A stretch of DNA of 64,000 bases. Source: Gigaspora rosea. Taxonomy: Eukaryota > Glomeromycota > Glomeromycetes > Diversisporales > Gigasporaceae. Each line of letters opens with the position of its first letter. Positions within the stretch are counted from its first letter, which is position 1. The position numbers and the translations under genes are program-made. Positions 45,291 to 56,351 of this stretch are shown piece after piece. Where the stretch lies: the NCBI GenBank assembly GCA_003550325.1, contig QKWP01000672.1:18621-82620 (forward strand), in the 5' to 3' direction. The notes under the pieces are model-generated. The model did not search any database. It was given only the letters and a program-made list of their open reading frames with translations, and had not been told where the DNA came from.

Positions 45291-46180
45291 ATTGATATCT
45301 TTGTTTTTCAAGGATCTGGTTTATTTGGGGGAAGTTAGCTCCAATGTGTCCATATTCTCTGCACTGATAACATAGATTATCAGAACAGTCTTTATATAGG
45401 TGGCCAGGTTGAGAGCAGGTTTTGCAAATATTTTTTTTGGGGCTTGCTTCGGGCAGTATGCAGCAAGGTGTCTATAATGATGGCAACGGTAACATTCATT
45501 GTTAGGACAGTTAGCGTAATGGTGATTGTAAAAATAGCAGCGTTCGCATTGTTGTTTAGTGAAGGAAGTGCTGAGTCTGGATCTATGAGTAATTGTTGTC
45601 CAATTATCAGGTTTTATTTCTACTATATAGGCTTCTTTTGAACAGAGATACTCTTGTTCAAAGTTTTCTAATTCCTTTTTATCTATGATAGTAGGTTGAG
45701 CAGATAAAGATTGATCATGTTCATAGGTGGTAGGTACATGAATTTTCTTTTTATTCTAGCTGAAAGTGTAGGCTTTGTTTTTCCAACTATAACTGGCATC
45801 TACTTTTTGTGACCAGTTATTACCTAGAAGCAATGAGTAAGAGGCAGCATTCATTCTTCAACCTCCATAGGGATAGTGGTTTCTTCAATTTCAAAAGATA
45901 GATTTTTAATTATGCCTAGGTGTCAAACAGAAATTCCAGTGGCTGAGACAATAAGGCTAGAGGAAGGTGCTTCTATATTCAATCCAAGTTTTTTTACAAC
46001 TTGGCTAGAGATTCTGCTAATAGCAGTACCACTATCAATTACAGTATGGTAAGGCTTTTCATTAAGTTTGATATTACACTTAACAGGAGTGGTGTAGGTA
46101 GGTATTTGGGTCTCAGTGGTTTTGGGTTCATCAATTAGATAATTGGCAAGGGCAGTTCTAATAGTTTCATTAGCCAAGAA
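45291..46180 (-). pseudogene. Ty3-type protease followed by a zinc-knuckle array
   Basis: The open frame 46177-45923 carries the aspartic protease signature VIDSGTAISRIS (DSG variant of the DTG catalytic triplet). The reading continues through KVDASYSWKNKAYTF and HRSRLSTSFTKQQ into CERCYFYNHHYANC (about 45550) and CYRCHHYRHLAAYC (about 45500). After a frameshift at an A8 run (about 45437-45444) come CKTCSQPGHLYKDC and CYQCREYGHIGANF. The first three are perfect C-x2-C-x4-H-x4-C knuckles; the fourth has lost its last Cys. Knuckles between protease and RT are unusual, since they normally lie in gag. Confidence 0.75.
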
Positions 46181-46277
46181 GGCTTCGAATTGTTCATAGG
46201 TATAATCATTGGCAGTGTCAAGAGCATGAACATTACGAGGGTAGGGAGTAGATGATCGATTGCGAGATCTGGATTAG

Positions 46278-47290
46278 TTAGAGGAGCGTTATCTCTGTAT
46301 CTATCTCAGGACTAACTTTAGCTCCTGGATCAGTTATATCCAGAGTGGTTATAATTTTTATTCTGGGACTGGCTTCTATTTCTAGATCTGGATTGATCAT
46401 AGTGTCGATTACTTCTAGAAGTGTAGTTGCTGCTTCTATCACGGGATTGATATTCTTGATAATCCTTTTGATTATTCTGGTAGCGAACATGACAATTTCG
46501 AATGAAATATGCTTTTTGACCACAATAATAGCATGTAGTATTTTGGGGGTCAGTCCTTACTATGGTCAGTATAATAGGCAGAAGTAGTAGTAGGAGGAGC
46601 AACTTGTTTTTTAGCGAGATTTATGCTAAGCTTATCAATCTGTTCAGTAAGGCATTCAATGGCTTGGTTGGCATCATTGGCATTATGTGCAAAGGCCATT
46701 ATCTGACCAGTTTCCCATTTTCTTGCTTTAATAATAGCATCATCCAATTTAGCAGGTTTGGTAGCTTGGACATTCATGGCATATTCAGGCCATAGTCCTT
46801 GAATAAGGAATTGAATTATAATAGCTTTAGCGAAAGCACCAGTAGGATCTACTCGTCCTTTGAGATATTTAAAGCAGCTAATATAGGTATCAACTATATC
46901 TGCGCCTTGTTTGATTTTGAATAATTGCTTTTGCCAGGTAGCTTTTTGTTTAGTGGTACTGAATTTTCTCTGAAAAGATGGGCAAAAATATAAATATGTA
47001 TGTCATCAACTTCCCAGTCTTGTTGACGATGATAACAATGAGTTGGGCATGTTCAAGACTTGCTAGCTATTCTTGAGCATTATCCTTCATATAAGCACAG
47101 GCAAGTTCTAGTTGTAGAGCAGGGCTCCAGTAGTTAGCCTTAGCGGCTCTTTCGAATTCCTCAAGCCATGTTACAGGGTCCTGAGTTCTGTCACCTCGAT
47201 AGAAGTCAATTTTAATTAGAGATTTTTCACCACCTCGTCCAAGGGCATTGGCAAGAGTAGTCATTGCTTCAGCAGCGACAGTTAAAGCAT
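46278..47290 (-). pseudogene. Ty3-type gag with degenerate CCHC knuckle
   Basis: Open pieces 47264-47067 (KIDFYRGDRTQDPVTWLEEF, the retrotransposon gag-type segment), 46777-46550 (rich in Ala/Asn) and 46602-46330, which contains CYYCGQKAYFIRNC, a nucleic-acid-binding knuckle whose His is replaced by Tyr. An Arg/Ser/Tyr-rich stretch follows. Gag packages the element RNA. Frames overlap and shift, so the gene is broken. Confidence 0.75.
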
Positions 47291-48269
47291 CTTCTGTATA
47301 TTTCTTTTAGGTTCTTGTTCTTCTATAGTTTCTTTAGATTCAGGTTCTGAGTATACTTCTTCTTCTAGTTATTCAGCTTGATAATTTATTTCTTCTTGTA
47401 TTTCTTCTAATTCTTCTAATTTTCCAACTAAATTTATTTCTTCAAAATTTTTTCTTCTTAGATTTATTTCTTCTTCAAGAGGTATTTGCTCTACAATTCC
47501 TTGGTTTGGGTAAGCTCCTTTAAGTTGAGGTTGGACAAACACTAGTTGGGGATCAAGTGTTTGGTGCTGGTATTAATGAGGATGGGTGCGTAAAGGAGTA
47601 GTATCAGGTGCAAATTGGTTTTCAGGATAGAAGTTGGTGACTATGGGTGGTTGAGGAGCAGTTGTAGGTTGAGGTGTACATTGAAAATAAGTATAAGGAT
47701 TGATATTTTGAATAAATTGAGCAACTCAATTTGGAGGAGTATTAGTGCGAGAAGGTGGGTTATTTAAAGGAATTTCAACAATGGAGAAGTAGTTAGTTGA
47801 AGTAGAAAAGAAAATTGAATATAGGTAGTATTTTGTCGTAAGGGCTAAAGTAGGAGAATGTAAAGGTCAGCTGGGTTATCTAATTCTTTGGGTAATAGGT
47901 TATATATAGATCGTGGGGAAGGAGTAGGATTGAATGTAAAAATATCGTTATTGTAGTCATAGGGGCTTAAGATAGTTGAGAGGTCGTTGAAGGTATCAGT
48001 TATTCGGGCTAGTTGAATAGAAGTAGCTAGAGTAGTGGCTTCAATATATAAGTCAAAAGCGTTTCCTTGAAAATTAAGAGGTAGAGTAGGTTGAAGTTTA
48101 TCAAGTGTATTCTCAAAAGAGGGCAGCAATAACTTTGGTAGGGTTAAGGTGAGGATTATTATAGCGACAGCTAAAAACAATATCTCTAGCAGTAGCTCTA
48201 ACCATGTTATAATTATTAGGTTCGCGGAGAGTATAAAATTGGCAATAGTTTGTTGAATATAGCTAGTAG
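47291..48269 (-). pseudogene. N-terminal polyprotein region of the Ty3 element, first half
   Basis: A minus-strand frame is open from 48269 down to 47845 (hydrophobic segment LIIITWLELLLEILFLAVAI, then a Leu/Thr/Pro-rich part). Below 47845 the coding is broken, with Glu/Lys-rich coiled-coil-like text near 47340-47480. The frame is cut at 48269 by the hAT insertion and resumes at 49018. Function not recognised; position suggests gag-precursor sequence. Confidence 0.5.
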
Positions 48270-49017
48270 CAGGGTTGGGCAAGCTGTATATCCAGTGCTT
48301 TTTCACTGGACACTAGATGTTTCCAAATTGTCCAGTGTAATGTCCAGTGCATGTCCAGTGTCCAGTGACATATTTATAAAAAAATTCAATAAATAAATAA
48401 ATTAGTCAAAGCACAATATATCTGGTCAGATAACTAGTATTCCCAGAGGATTGCTCTAGCTAATTCTTAAAAATGTAATTAAAATTTTATAATAATGCAC
48501 TATACCTTTGATTTAAATTAATTTTTTTCTTATTTAATTTTAAAATTTAGTTTAATTATTTTATATTAGTCAAAATTCTGTTAGCGCATACAGATATTTG
48601 AAAATATTAATAAGCAATAAATATGTTTGCCACATAATACTGTATTTAACTAAATAAGATATCTATATGCAACTAATTTGCTTGCAATTGTAAAGGATGA
48701 TATTTCAAATGATGTTAACCTCCCAAAGCAATATGCATGGTAAGCAGGTTTTGAGAGATATCAGGCTTGAAAACCTTATAAATATTATATTATATAGTAG
48801 GAACAGGCTTAATAAATTAATTTTTTTAGTTATCGATTTTAAAAGAATTGGTTAATTATCTAGTTTATTTAATTTTTTTTGTTTAAAATTTTTAAAAATT
48901 ATAATTTTTTTTAATTTTGTTGTCCAGTGATTATTTTTCTTAATCCATTGCTTTCACTGGACAATTAGGACACTGGACAAATTTCCAATTGTCCAATTGT
49001 CCAGTTGCCCAACCCTG
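48270..49017. mobile_element. Non-autonomous hAT element, 748 bp, in the Ty3 copy
   Basis: Perfect 13-bp ends CAGGGTTGGGCAA and its reverse complement, with GCTAGTAG duplicated exactly at 48262-48269 and 49018-49025. Many GTCCAGTG/CACTGGAC words lie in both subterminal regions. The interior is A/T-rich with no transposase. Joining the flanks restores the Ty3 reading frame across the site, so this insertion is younger than the retrotransposon. Confidence 0.93.
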
Positions 49018-49330
49018 GCTAGTAGCAAGGTATGCTGGTTGGTATCGATTTCAAAAAGTGCGAAAAGCTCAGAAATAGTGGACAGAAGGATAACAAACTA
49101 TACAAAATAGGTCAGAGTTAACAATTTGTTGAACTTTTACAGCAAGAGTAGAAGGATGACTAGCATCATATGCTTCAATTTGTTCTAAATGGATTTGATA
49201 AGCTCTATTTATATAGAAGTCTGAGAAAATAGTTAGTAGACTTTACAGTTCAAAATTTAAGTTAAACAGGTTTGGGATTTCTATTATAAGTTGTTAAAGA
49301 AAAAAAATTAAATGCTAATCTGATTCTAAA
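49018..49330 (-). pseudogene. N-terminal region of the Ty3 element, second half
   Basis: Minus-strand text in frame with the part below 48269 reads HLEQIEAYDASHPSTLAVKV and then DLFCIVCYPSVHYF, with stops near 49080 and 49060 before the hAT site. No domain recognised. No LTR could be defined upstream of it. Confidence 0.45.
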
Positions 49331-49347
49331 ATCACAAATTTTAAACA

Positions 49348-49485
49348 AACAAGTGCTACAAAAGCAGAGGCTTCAAGTATGCCCTTCTAAACAAATCTTT
49401 TTTAATTTGACAAGAAAATACTGGTGCAACAAATGCAAGAGGCTTCAAGTATGCCCTTCTGAACAAATCTCTTTCAATTCAATAG
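49348..49485. repeat. Tandem duplication, period about 74 bp
   Basis: GAGGCTTCAAGTATGCCCTT followed by CTRAACAAATCTYTTTYAATT occurs at about 49368 and 49442. Confidence 0.75.
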
Positions 49486-49943
49486 GAAAACCAAAAACAA
49501 ATACTTAATTAGGAGAGAGGGGAGGCAGAGAAGAGGTAACCAACAAAATATCTTTGCAAAGATGAGGAAAGAGGTCCTAATATTCCAGCTGTTTTAAATG
49601 ATTCTGCCAAAAGGCACTAATATGTTACAAGCGACTATAGACTTCAATATAGTACATGCAATACAGCTCATAGTGACAGGAATCTTGTAAGGGTCAGAGA
49701 AGATATGAAACAGTGTTGAAGTGGAATATTACCTTACTAGAGTGGTTCAGTATATATTTATTAAATGACAAGAGTATATTTATTGATCAAAGATGTATTT
49801 TATTTTTTAGATAATAATATGCAAGAGATATAACTATTTTAGACGTTAGAGTGAGGAGGTGGGGAATCTGAGTCTAATGTGCACAAAGGGAGAAATCTAG
49901 AGTTTATATATCTTTTTCCAACTATTAATTACTATAGTACAAA

Positions 49944-50110
49944 ATGGCAGAAATAGTAGAAATGGTAGAAATAGCAGAAATAGTGGAAATAGTAGAAATA
50001 GTAGAAATGGTAGAAATTGTAGAAATGGTAGAAATGGTAGAAATGTAGAAATAGTAGAAATGGTAAAAATGGTAGAAATGGTAGAAATGGTAGAAATGGT
50101 AGAAATAGTT
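49944..50110. repeat. 9-bp minisatellite (GTAGAAATR), about 18 copies
   Basis: Nearly unbroken array of AGAAATGGT/AGAAATAGT units. The minus-strand open frame across it (49925-50395) encodes a Ser/Thr/Ile and Phe/Tyr/His repeat only because the unit is a multiple of three; it is not taken as a gene. Confidence 0.9.
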
Positions 50111-50268
50111 AACCATGTTACTCATACTTCTAACTAAGCTATATATAGTTAATAATATAAAATAATATAATAATATAAAATAATAATAATGTAATAAAAT
50201 AATATAATAAAATATACTAAAAAATACATTCAAAAAACTAATACTAAAACTCATTCTATAACAAAATG

Positions 50269-51330
50269 AACAAGTGGTGGACCAAACAAAAAATAGTTCA
50301 ATTATATCTAGGATTATAGAATTAATGAGTGCCAAAGATTTAGAGGTAGAGCTAAATAAAATAGAAGGGCATAGTGGAAATAGATGGAATAACATGGCAA
50401 ACAGTATTGCAAAGAGGGTTGCTTTTGATAGGAGGTCCTGTGTCTCAGAGTATCAATCATGTGAAAGAACTACCAAATTGATAGCTCCATAAGAAAGTTA
50501 CTCCAAACTATTGAAGAAGTCTCAATAGGAATAGATTGGTTGTACTCTAGCCAGATCCAAGGACTAGAAAACAACCTAGCAAGTACTAACTTCCTGTGGC
50601 CAAACCTGTGAAACTGCCTCAAGATGTTATCAGAAGTAAGGTGCACAACACTCGCAAAAAGCAAAAAGATGAGTACAATAATAAAATGTATCTATAACAA
50701 TCTTCCTGTCCTGACCTTATTGAACAAGAGAAAGCCAGAATTGTATAAAAGTGCTTGGTGCATAACTTGCAATGACCAAATAGTAGAAACATAAGCTCAC
50801 CTTAGCACTTGCAAGGGCTATGAAGACAAGTGGCAAAAAAATCAAGCTACAAGTTTCTCAAATACTCTGGAACTCTTTGGAACAGGACTTGCAAAGAAAA
50901 ATCTCTCTGATCAAGCTAACCAACTTGCTATACAGGGAAACGCGAGATCAAAAAGAAGCATTTAGAGAAGAAATCATCAGAAACCTGATGAGGAAGAAGA
51001 TGAAACAAACTCTTTTAGAAGCATGCAGAAAAAGAATACTGTGCAGCAAGTACTTACCCTGTAGCTTGATCTATCATGGAACCTATTCTATAAAAACATA
51101 TAGAAGCCAAAATGTGAGACAGTTATTGCTTGGAAAAAAAGTATAGGTATAGAAAAAAAGGCTAAGTGGGAATCCAAAACAAGATCCAAAGTGGCAAAAA
51201 GCAGGAAAACGCTCAAGGAAAAAGCGCAGCTCCAGAACAAAAGGAGTTAGAAGGCAAGGGTACACCCTCAAGTAATATGTCTAACCAGGAGAAAAAGAGG
51301 AGGGAAATAAATCAATTATGAGTAGAAATA
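50269..51330 (+). pseudogene. LINE 3' remnant (RNase H and C-terminal region)
   Basis: Plus strand. 50274-50492 is open and contains KIEGHSGNRWNNMANSIAKR, the last motif of a LINE RNase H domain (compare KVKGYSRIPENEEADNLAKK in the LINE at 59.3 kb). Broken frames follow, including HLSTCKGYEDKWQ (about 50797-50835) and a Lys/Glu-rich stretch (50820-51146). The 5' part is missing: the 9-bp minisatellite and unrelated DNA lie upstream. It is a different LINE family from the minus-strand copies. Confidence 0.65.
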
Positions 51331-52008
51331 TTAGAAAAATATATTACCAAAAGGGCAAGACTCTTTTGGTTAAAAAAATTAGCTGTTTGACATAGCCCCT
51401 AGTTAAACTCACGTGAGACTAGTGTAGTAGGTCACACTTGATTTTCCCTCAAGAAAATGGAGTGATGTCGGACTTAGTAATAGAAAGTAGAATTATATAT
51501 ATGAAATTTAAATTCTAATAAAATTTGGCAATTCAGCCTAAGAATAAAAAAAAAAATACAACATATTTTGCGTATTATTTTTTATTTGATTTGGTGAGTA
51601 TGGTGGCCATTTTTTAATAGAAGTATTCAAAATAATATATTCACTTCTCATTAACTTCTTATCAACTAATTTAATGTTAAACTATATAAAACTAATTTTA
51701 CTAATGAAATTTACACAAAATCATATAGATCATATAATATTGTGATTGTTTATTTAGATACAATATATTTAGTGAAAAAGACCAATTTAATCATCGAAAA
51801 ATGCTGTGAAGCCATTGTTTGCATATATTAAAATAGTAAGGTAATAATAAAATTTTTATTAAACATAAAATTAATAGGTTTTAAGGATAGATATATAATA
51901 AATGGGATATATAGTATGTAATAATATATAAAAGCTAGTTAAGTATGATTTATAATTAAGTATAAGGTATGAAAAACATAGAATTAAGCATTTATGATTT
52001 CTACTATA
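51331..52008. other. Intergenic DNA
   Basis: AT-rich without a recognisable gene. A GC-richer stretch at 51385-51470 (CCCCTAGTTAAACTCACGTG and following) has no identified role. Confidence 0.5.
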
Positions 52009-52016
52009 CTAATAAC

Positions 52017-53996
52017 TAGTGTTTCTATGAACCTGAACTGAACTTAGGTCAATTCAGGTTCAGGTTCAGTATTGAACCTGAATCTGAATATTTTTTAAAA
52101 CATGTTTAGGTTCAGGTTTAGGTTCAGTATTGAACTTTTAGAGCTGGTTCAGGTTCAGTTCAGGTTCAGTTCATAAGTTCATGAACATGTTCAGGTTCAG
52201 TCTGATGTTCATATGAACTAGTGATTCTAGGTTTGGATCTGGGTTTGGTCTGGTCCAGACCAGACTCAAGCTTTAAATTTTATTATTAAAACTTTATACT
52301 AAACTCAAACTCAATCATAAGTTTGGTCAGGCTAGTCTAAATTTTGCAAATTAGTTTGAGTTTGAATAAAAATATGTGTATTTTTTGATACTAAACAAGT
52401 TTACTTAGAGTAAGAAATATAATCAGTTAGTAAAATTTAGAGAATCATAGTATTTTGTATAATTTTATTAATAAAATTATGCAAATTTCTATAATTCTCT
52501 AAATTTTACTAATTAATCATAACTCCTTGCACTAAGTAAACTTGTTAAGCACCAATAAATACATCAAATTGGCATATTTTATTTTACTTTTCTTAAAATT
52601 TGAAGAAAAATGCTTAATTTTGAAAATTTTCATCAAAAATTCAAAATTAAGCATTTTTGACGCAAATTTTAAGGAAAATAAAATAAAATATACTGTTATA
52701 ATATATTTTTTGGTGCTAAGCAAGTTTACTTAGATCAAGAAGTTATGACAATTAGTAAAATTTAGAGAATCATAGCATTTTGTATAATTTTTTATAATTT
52801 TATTAATAAAATTATACAAATTTCTACGATTCTCTAAATTTTACTAATTGATCATAATTTCTTGATCTAAGTAAACTTGCTAAGCACCAAAAAATATATC
52901 AAATTGGTGTATTTTATTTTATTTTCCTTAAAATTTGCGCAAAGATACTTAATTTGATGAAAATTTCCAAAATTAAGCATATTTTCTTCAAATTTTAAGA
53001 AAAATAAAATAAAATATGCTAATTTGATGTATTTTTTGTGCTTAACAAGTTTACTTAGTGCAAGAAGTTATGATCAATTAGTAAAATTTAGAGAATAATA
53101 GAGTTTTGTATAATTTTATTAATAAAATTATACAAATTTTTATTATTCTCTAAATTTTACTGATTTATCTTAATTTCTTGCACTAAGTAAACTGATTAAG
53201 CAACAAAAAATACAACAATTTGGTATATTTTATTTTACTTTTCTTAAAATTTGAAGAAAAGATGCTTATTTTTGGAAAATTTCATCAAAAATTCAAAATT
53301 AAGCATCTTTGACACAAATTTTAAGGAAAATAAAATAAGATATACCGATTTGATGTATTTTTTGGTGTTAAACAAGTTTACTTAGATCAAGAAGTTATGT
53401 TCAATTAGTAAAATTTCTATAATTCTCTAAATTTTTAATTGATCATAACTTCTTGATCTAAGTAAACTTGTTTAGCACCAAAAAATACATCAAATCGGTA
53501 TATTTTATTTTATTTTCCTTAAAATTTGCATCAAAGATGCTTAATTTTGAATTTTGATTAAAATTTCCAAAATTAAGCATTTTTTTTCGTCAAATTTTAA
53601 GAAAAGTAAAATAAAATATGCTGATTTGATATATTTTTTGATACTTAACAAGTTAGTGCAAGAAATTAAAATCAATTAGTAAAATTTAGAGAATCATAGA
53701 AATTTGCATAATTTTATTAATAAAATTATACAAATTTCTATGATTCTCTAAATTTTACTAATTGATTCTAACTTTGTGATTTAGGTAAACATGTGTATAT
53801 ATTATGAACCTAAACATGTTTATAAACCTTGAACTGAACCTGAACTGAACTTTTATTAAGTTCAGGTTCAGGTTCAGGTTCATGTTTAACCATTTTAAGT
53901 TCAGGTTCAGTTCAGAATTGAACTTTTAGAGCAGGTTCAGGTTCAGGTTCATTGAACCTGAACCTCTATTAAACTGAACTGAACTTCGGAACCCTA
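52017..53996. mobile_element. Non-autonomous hAT element, 1.98 kb, filled with satellite
   Basis: The left end TAGTGTTTCTATGAACC pairs with the reverse complement of the right end, TAGGGTTCCGAAG. CTAATAAC is duplicated exactly at 52009-52016 and 53997-54004. Both subterminal regions are dense in GTTCAGGTTCAG/CTGAACCTGAAC words (52025-52200, 53815-53985). The interior is a palindromic satellite, described separately. No transposase is present. Confidence 0.92.
52365..53790. repeat. Satellite of about 325-bp units, each made of two hairpins
   Basis: Unit starts (TTTTTTGRTRCTWAACAAGTT) fall at about 52382, 52711, 53032, 53357 and 53632. Each unit contains one palindrome built on AAATTTAGAGAATCATAG around ATTTTATTAATAAAAT and a second on AATTAAGCATTTT around the AAAATTTTCATCAAAAATT region. 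The last unit is shortened. Confidence 0.88.
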
Positions 53997-54354
53997 CTAA
54001 TAACAGTAAGCAACAATTAATATTATGGAATTTGGTTTGTCAAAGCAAATGATTGGTTGAATATGCTGCATAGCAGCAGATTTCAGCTAACTATAATTAC
54101 TCTGATAGAACAAATTTTGTAATATTTATCACTGCATGATCCAATATCAATGTTATTAGCAATTATGATTTACAAGTTATGCTTGGCTAACTCAGAATTG
54201 TTGTGTCTACATAATAAATAGTGTACAAAAAATCTATAATCAAGAGTTTGCACAACAATAAACAATAAATGTTCTAATTCTTAAGCATATGCTTTAAAAA
54301 TTGATACCTTTGAATTATTGAACTTAGAACAGCTAAAATGGGTGAATATAGATA

Positions 54355-54879
54355 GGCAAACCATAAATAACGTTATGTACCCTCTCATAGTAGCGCTGGA
54401 CCCTCCTACTATATAAAAAAATTTTTCAAAATCCATATATTTATAAATAAAATTTTACAAAAACTTGAATATATTGTGACACAGTAATCCGATTTGGATG
54501 ATTTAGGTACCATTCGATTCGTCTAAGTGAGACAAACCAATGATACCAAAATCATTTCATTTGGTTCACTAGATCAATAGTTATTCACAAAAAACTATTA
54601 ATTTTTTAGTAATTTTATAAGAAAACATAATAACCAATAGTATTTGGCCAATAAAAATTGATCCAGTGATCCTAATGAAATGAAACTGGTACCTTTCGAC
54701 TCCTCTCACTGAGACGAATCGAATGGTACCAAAACATTAAATTTGGACCACTAGTTCAAGTTTTAGCCAATTTTTTCTAAAAAAATTATGTTATTTTTTT
54801 TTGATCCCCCCTACTTATTGAGAAAAACGTTACCATTCATCCAACCCCCTCTTGTATAACATTATTTATGGATGCCCCC
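54355..54879. mobile_element. TA-flanked MITE/foldback element, 525 bp
   Basis: The left end GGCAAACCATAAATAACGTT and the reverse complement of the right end, GGGGGCATCCATAAATAATG, share CATAAATAAYGTTAT. TA is at 54353-54354 and 54880-54881. Internal arms share AATGATACCAAAA and GGTACCATTCGATTCGTCT with their complements, so most of it folds back. No coding. Confidence 0.65.
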
Positions 54880-54881
54880 TA

Positions 54882-55734
54882 AGAAGATACATTATGATTA
54901 TTATATAATTGCACTATGTAATAGGTTATGTAAATTAGAGAATTATTAAATAAATCTAACAATGGTGTATTTACTAATATTTATATGTTAAAACACTAAT
55001 AGTAACTGGCAAGAAGTGTTCTAGCTTTGGTTATATCTATGATCTTGAAAAAATACATAATATTGGATATAAGTATAAAGTAAGAAAAGGTATGTATTTC
55101 ATAATATACAGATTATTCTGTGCATAAAATTAATAGATAAGAGCAAGCCATTATAATAACAAGCCTCATTTATCCAAATCAAGTAAAACAAAATAATTTA
55201 GATCAACATAAAAAGTCTATGCTATATAAATTATAAACTAGAAAAATTCATAAATATACCATTTTACTATTGGATAATTTATTAATAAAACAGGTAATTA
55301 TTTATTAAGAAATACTTAGTTCAGAACAATTACCAAATTACTATATTGGGATATATAACTTAATATTTTATTGAATTAACTTTAAGATAAGAATTATCTT
55401 AAGTTAGAGTTTGGATAGGTTGGGTAGAGTTAAGGGCATTTATATAAATAAAATTTTCTTCTTAACATTGGTTCTAACTGCAGTTTTTAGATTTTTCATG
55501 TTTTTTACTTTTTTTTTTGTTTTGCTTCACTGGGCTGATCCTGGATCAACAAATTTTCTACAGTATAACCCAATTGAATAATAGTCACATGATTTATATT
55601 CACTTTAGATGACCCCTAATAATAACAGCTAAATTATACGTGATTACTATTGTTATGTCAATATAACAAATATAGAAAATTTCATACATACACCAAACAT
55701 ACCGGTAGTACAAATATATTGTATCATTATATGT
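54882..55734. other. Intergenic DNA
   Basis: AT-rich. At 55560 a lone pogo-like end TACAGTATAACCCAATTGAA is seen without a partner. Open frame 55600-55833 (-) is judged chance. Confidence 0.5.
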
Positions 55735-55742
55735 ATTTGTAG

Positions 55743-55882
55743 TAGAGGTGTGAACTGAATATTGAACAGATAATATAAATAATCTATAAATTACTTTAAA
55801 CTGATGAATATCCATAGATTTAAAGTAAACCATGGATTATTTATATTATTTGTTCAATATTTCAATTTCAGTTTACATCTTA
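55743..55882. mobile_element. hAT MITE, 140 bp, exact 8-bp target duplication
   Basis: ATTTGTAG is duplicated at 55735-55742 and 55883-55890. The left end TAGAGGTGTGAACTGAATAT and the reverse complement of the right end, TAAGATGTAAACTGAAATTG, match imperfectly and both run into AATATTGAAC and ATTTATATTAT arms, giving a near-complete hairpin. Confidence 0.82.
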
Positions 55883-56186
55883 ATTTGTAGAATTTGTAGA
55901 CCAGTTCAAACTTGATATACAAAAATTTTCTTATTTAACAAAGTAAACAAAAACAGGTAAAAACAAAAATAATTTCATGTATTTATCACAGTGTTAAAAG
56001 CCATAATAATAAATAGCAATTTTCACTGACCAGACAAGAAATTTAACATCATAATAATTTAGAACTAGCATTATCTGATGTAACACTTATCTATATCATA
56101 AATTTAATGTATTTTAAATAAAAAAATTATTTTAATATTTCATTTGTCTATTGTATTTATTTAATAGATCAGCATAAATAAATTTA

Positions 56187-56349
56187 GAAGTCCAGAATAC
56201 TATGGTGCATATTCTGCTCGCACTAAAAATAATTTTTACAATGTTCTTATAAGAAACATGTGATTTAAATCATTTTTAAAATCAAATTACAATACAAAAA
56301 AATATTTTTAGAGTAAGCAGAATTATGCACTGCAATACCCTGAACACTC
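56187..56349. mobile_element. TA-flanked MITE, 163 bp
   Basis: The left end GAAGTCCAGAATACTATGGT and the reverse complement of the right end, GAGTGTTCAGGGTATTGCAG, continue through TGCATA and TTCTGC; TA at 56185-56186 and 56350-56351. End wording (GTCCAGRAT / GTTCAGG) resembles the MITE at 23525-24078. Confidence 0.7.
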
Positions 56350-56351
56350 TA

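Noticed and set aside
41925..49330. Complete Ty3 element with LTRs
   Set aside because: No direct long repeats or primer-binding site were found at either side; the copy appears truncated at the 3' end.
49925..50395. 156-codon minus-strand frame with Ser/Thr/Ile repeats
   Set aside because: Open only because of the 9-bp minisatellite; no independent support.
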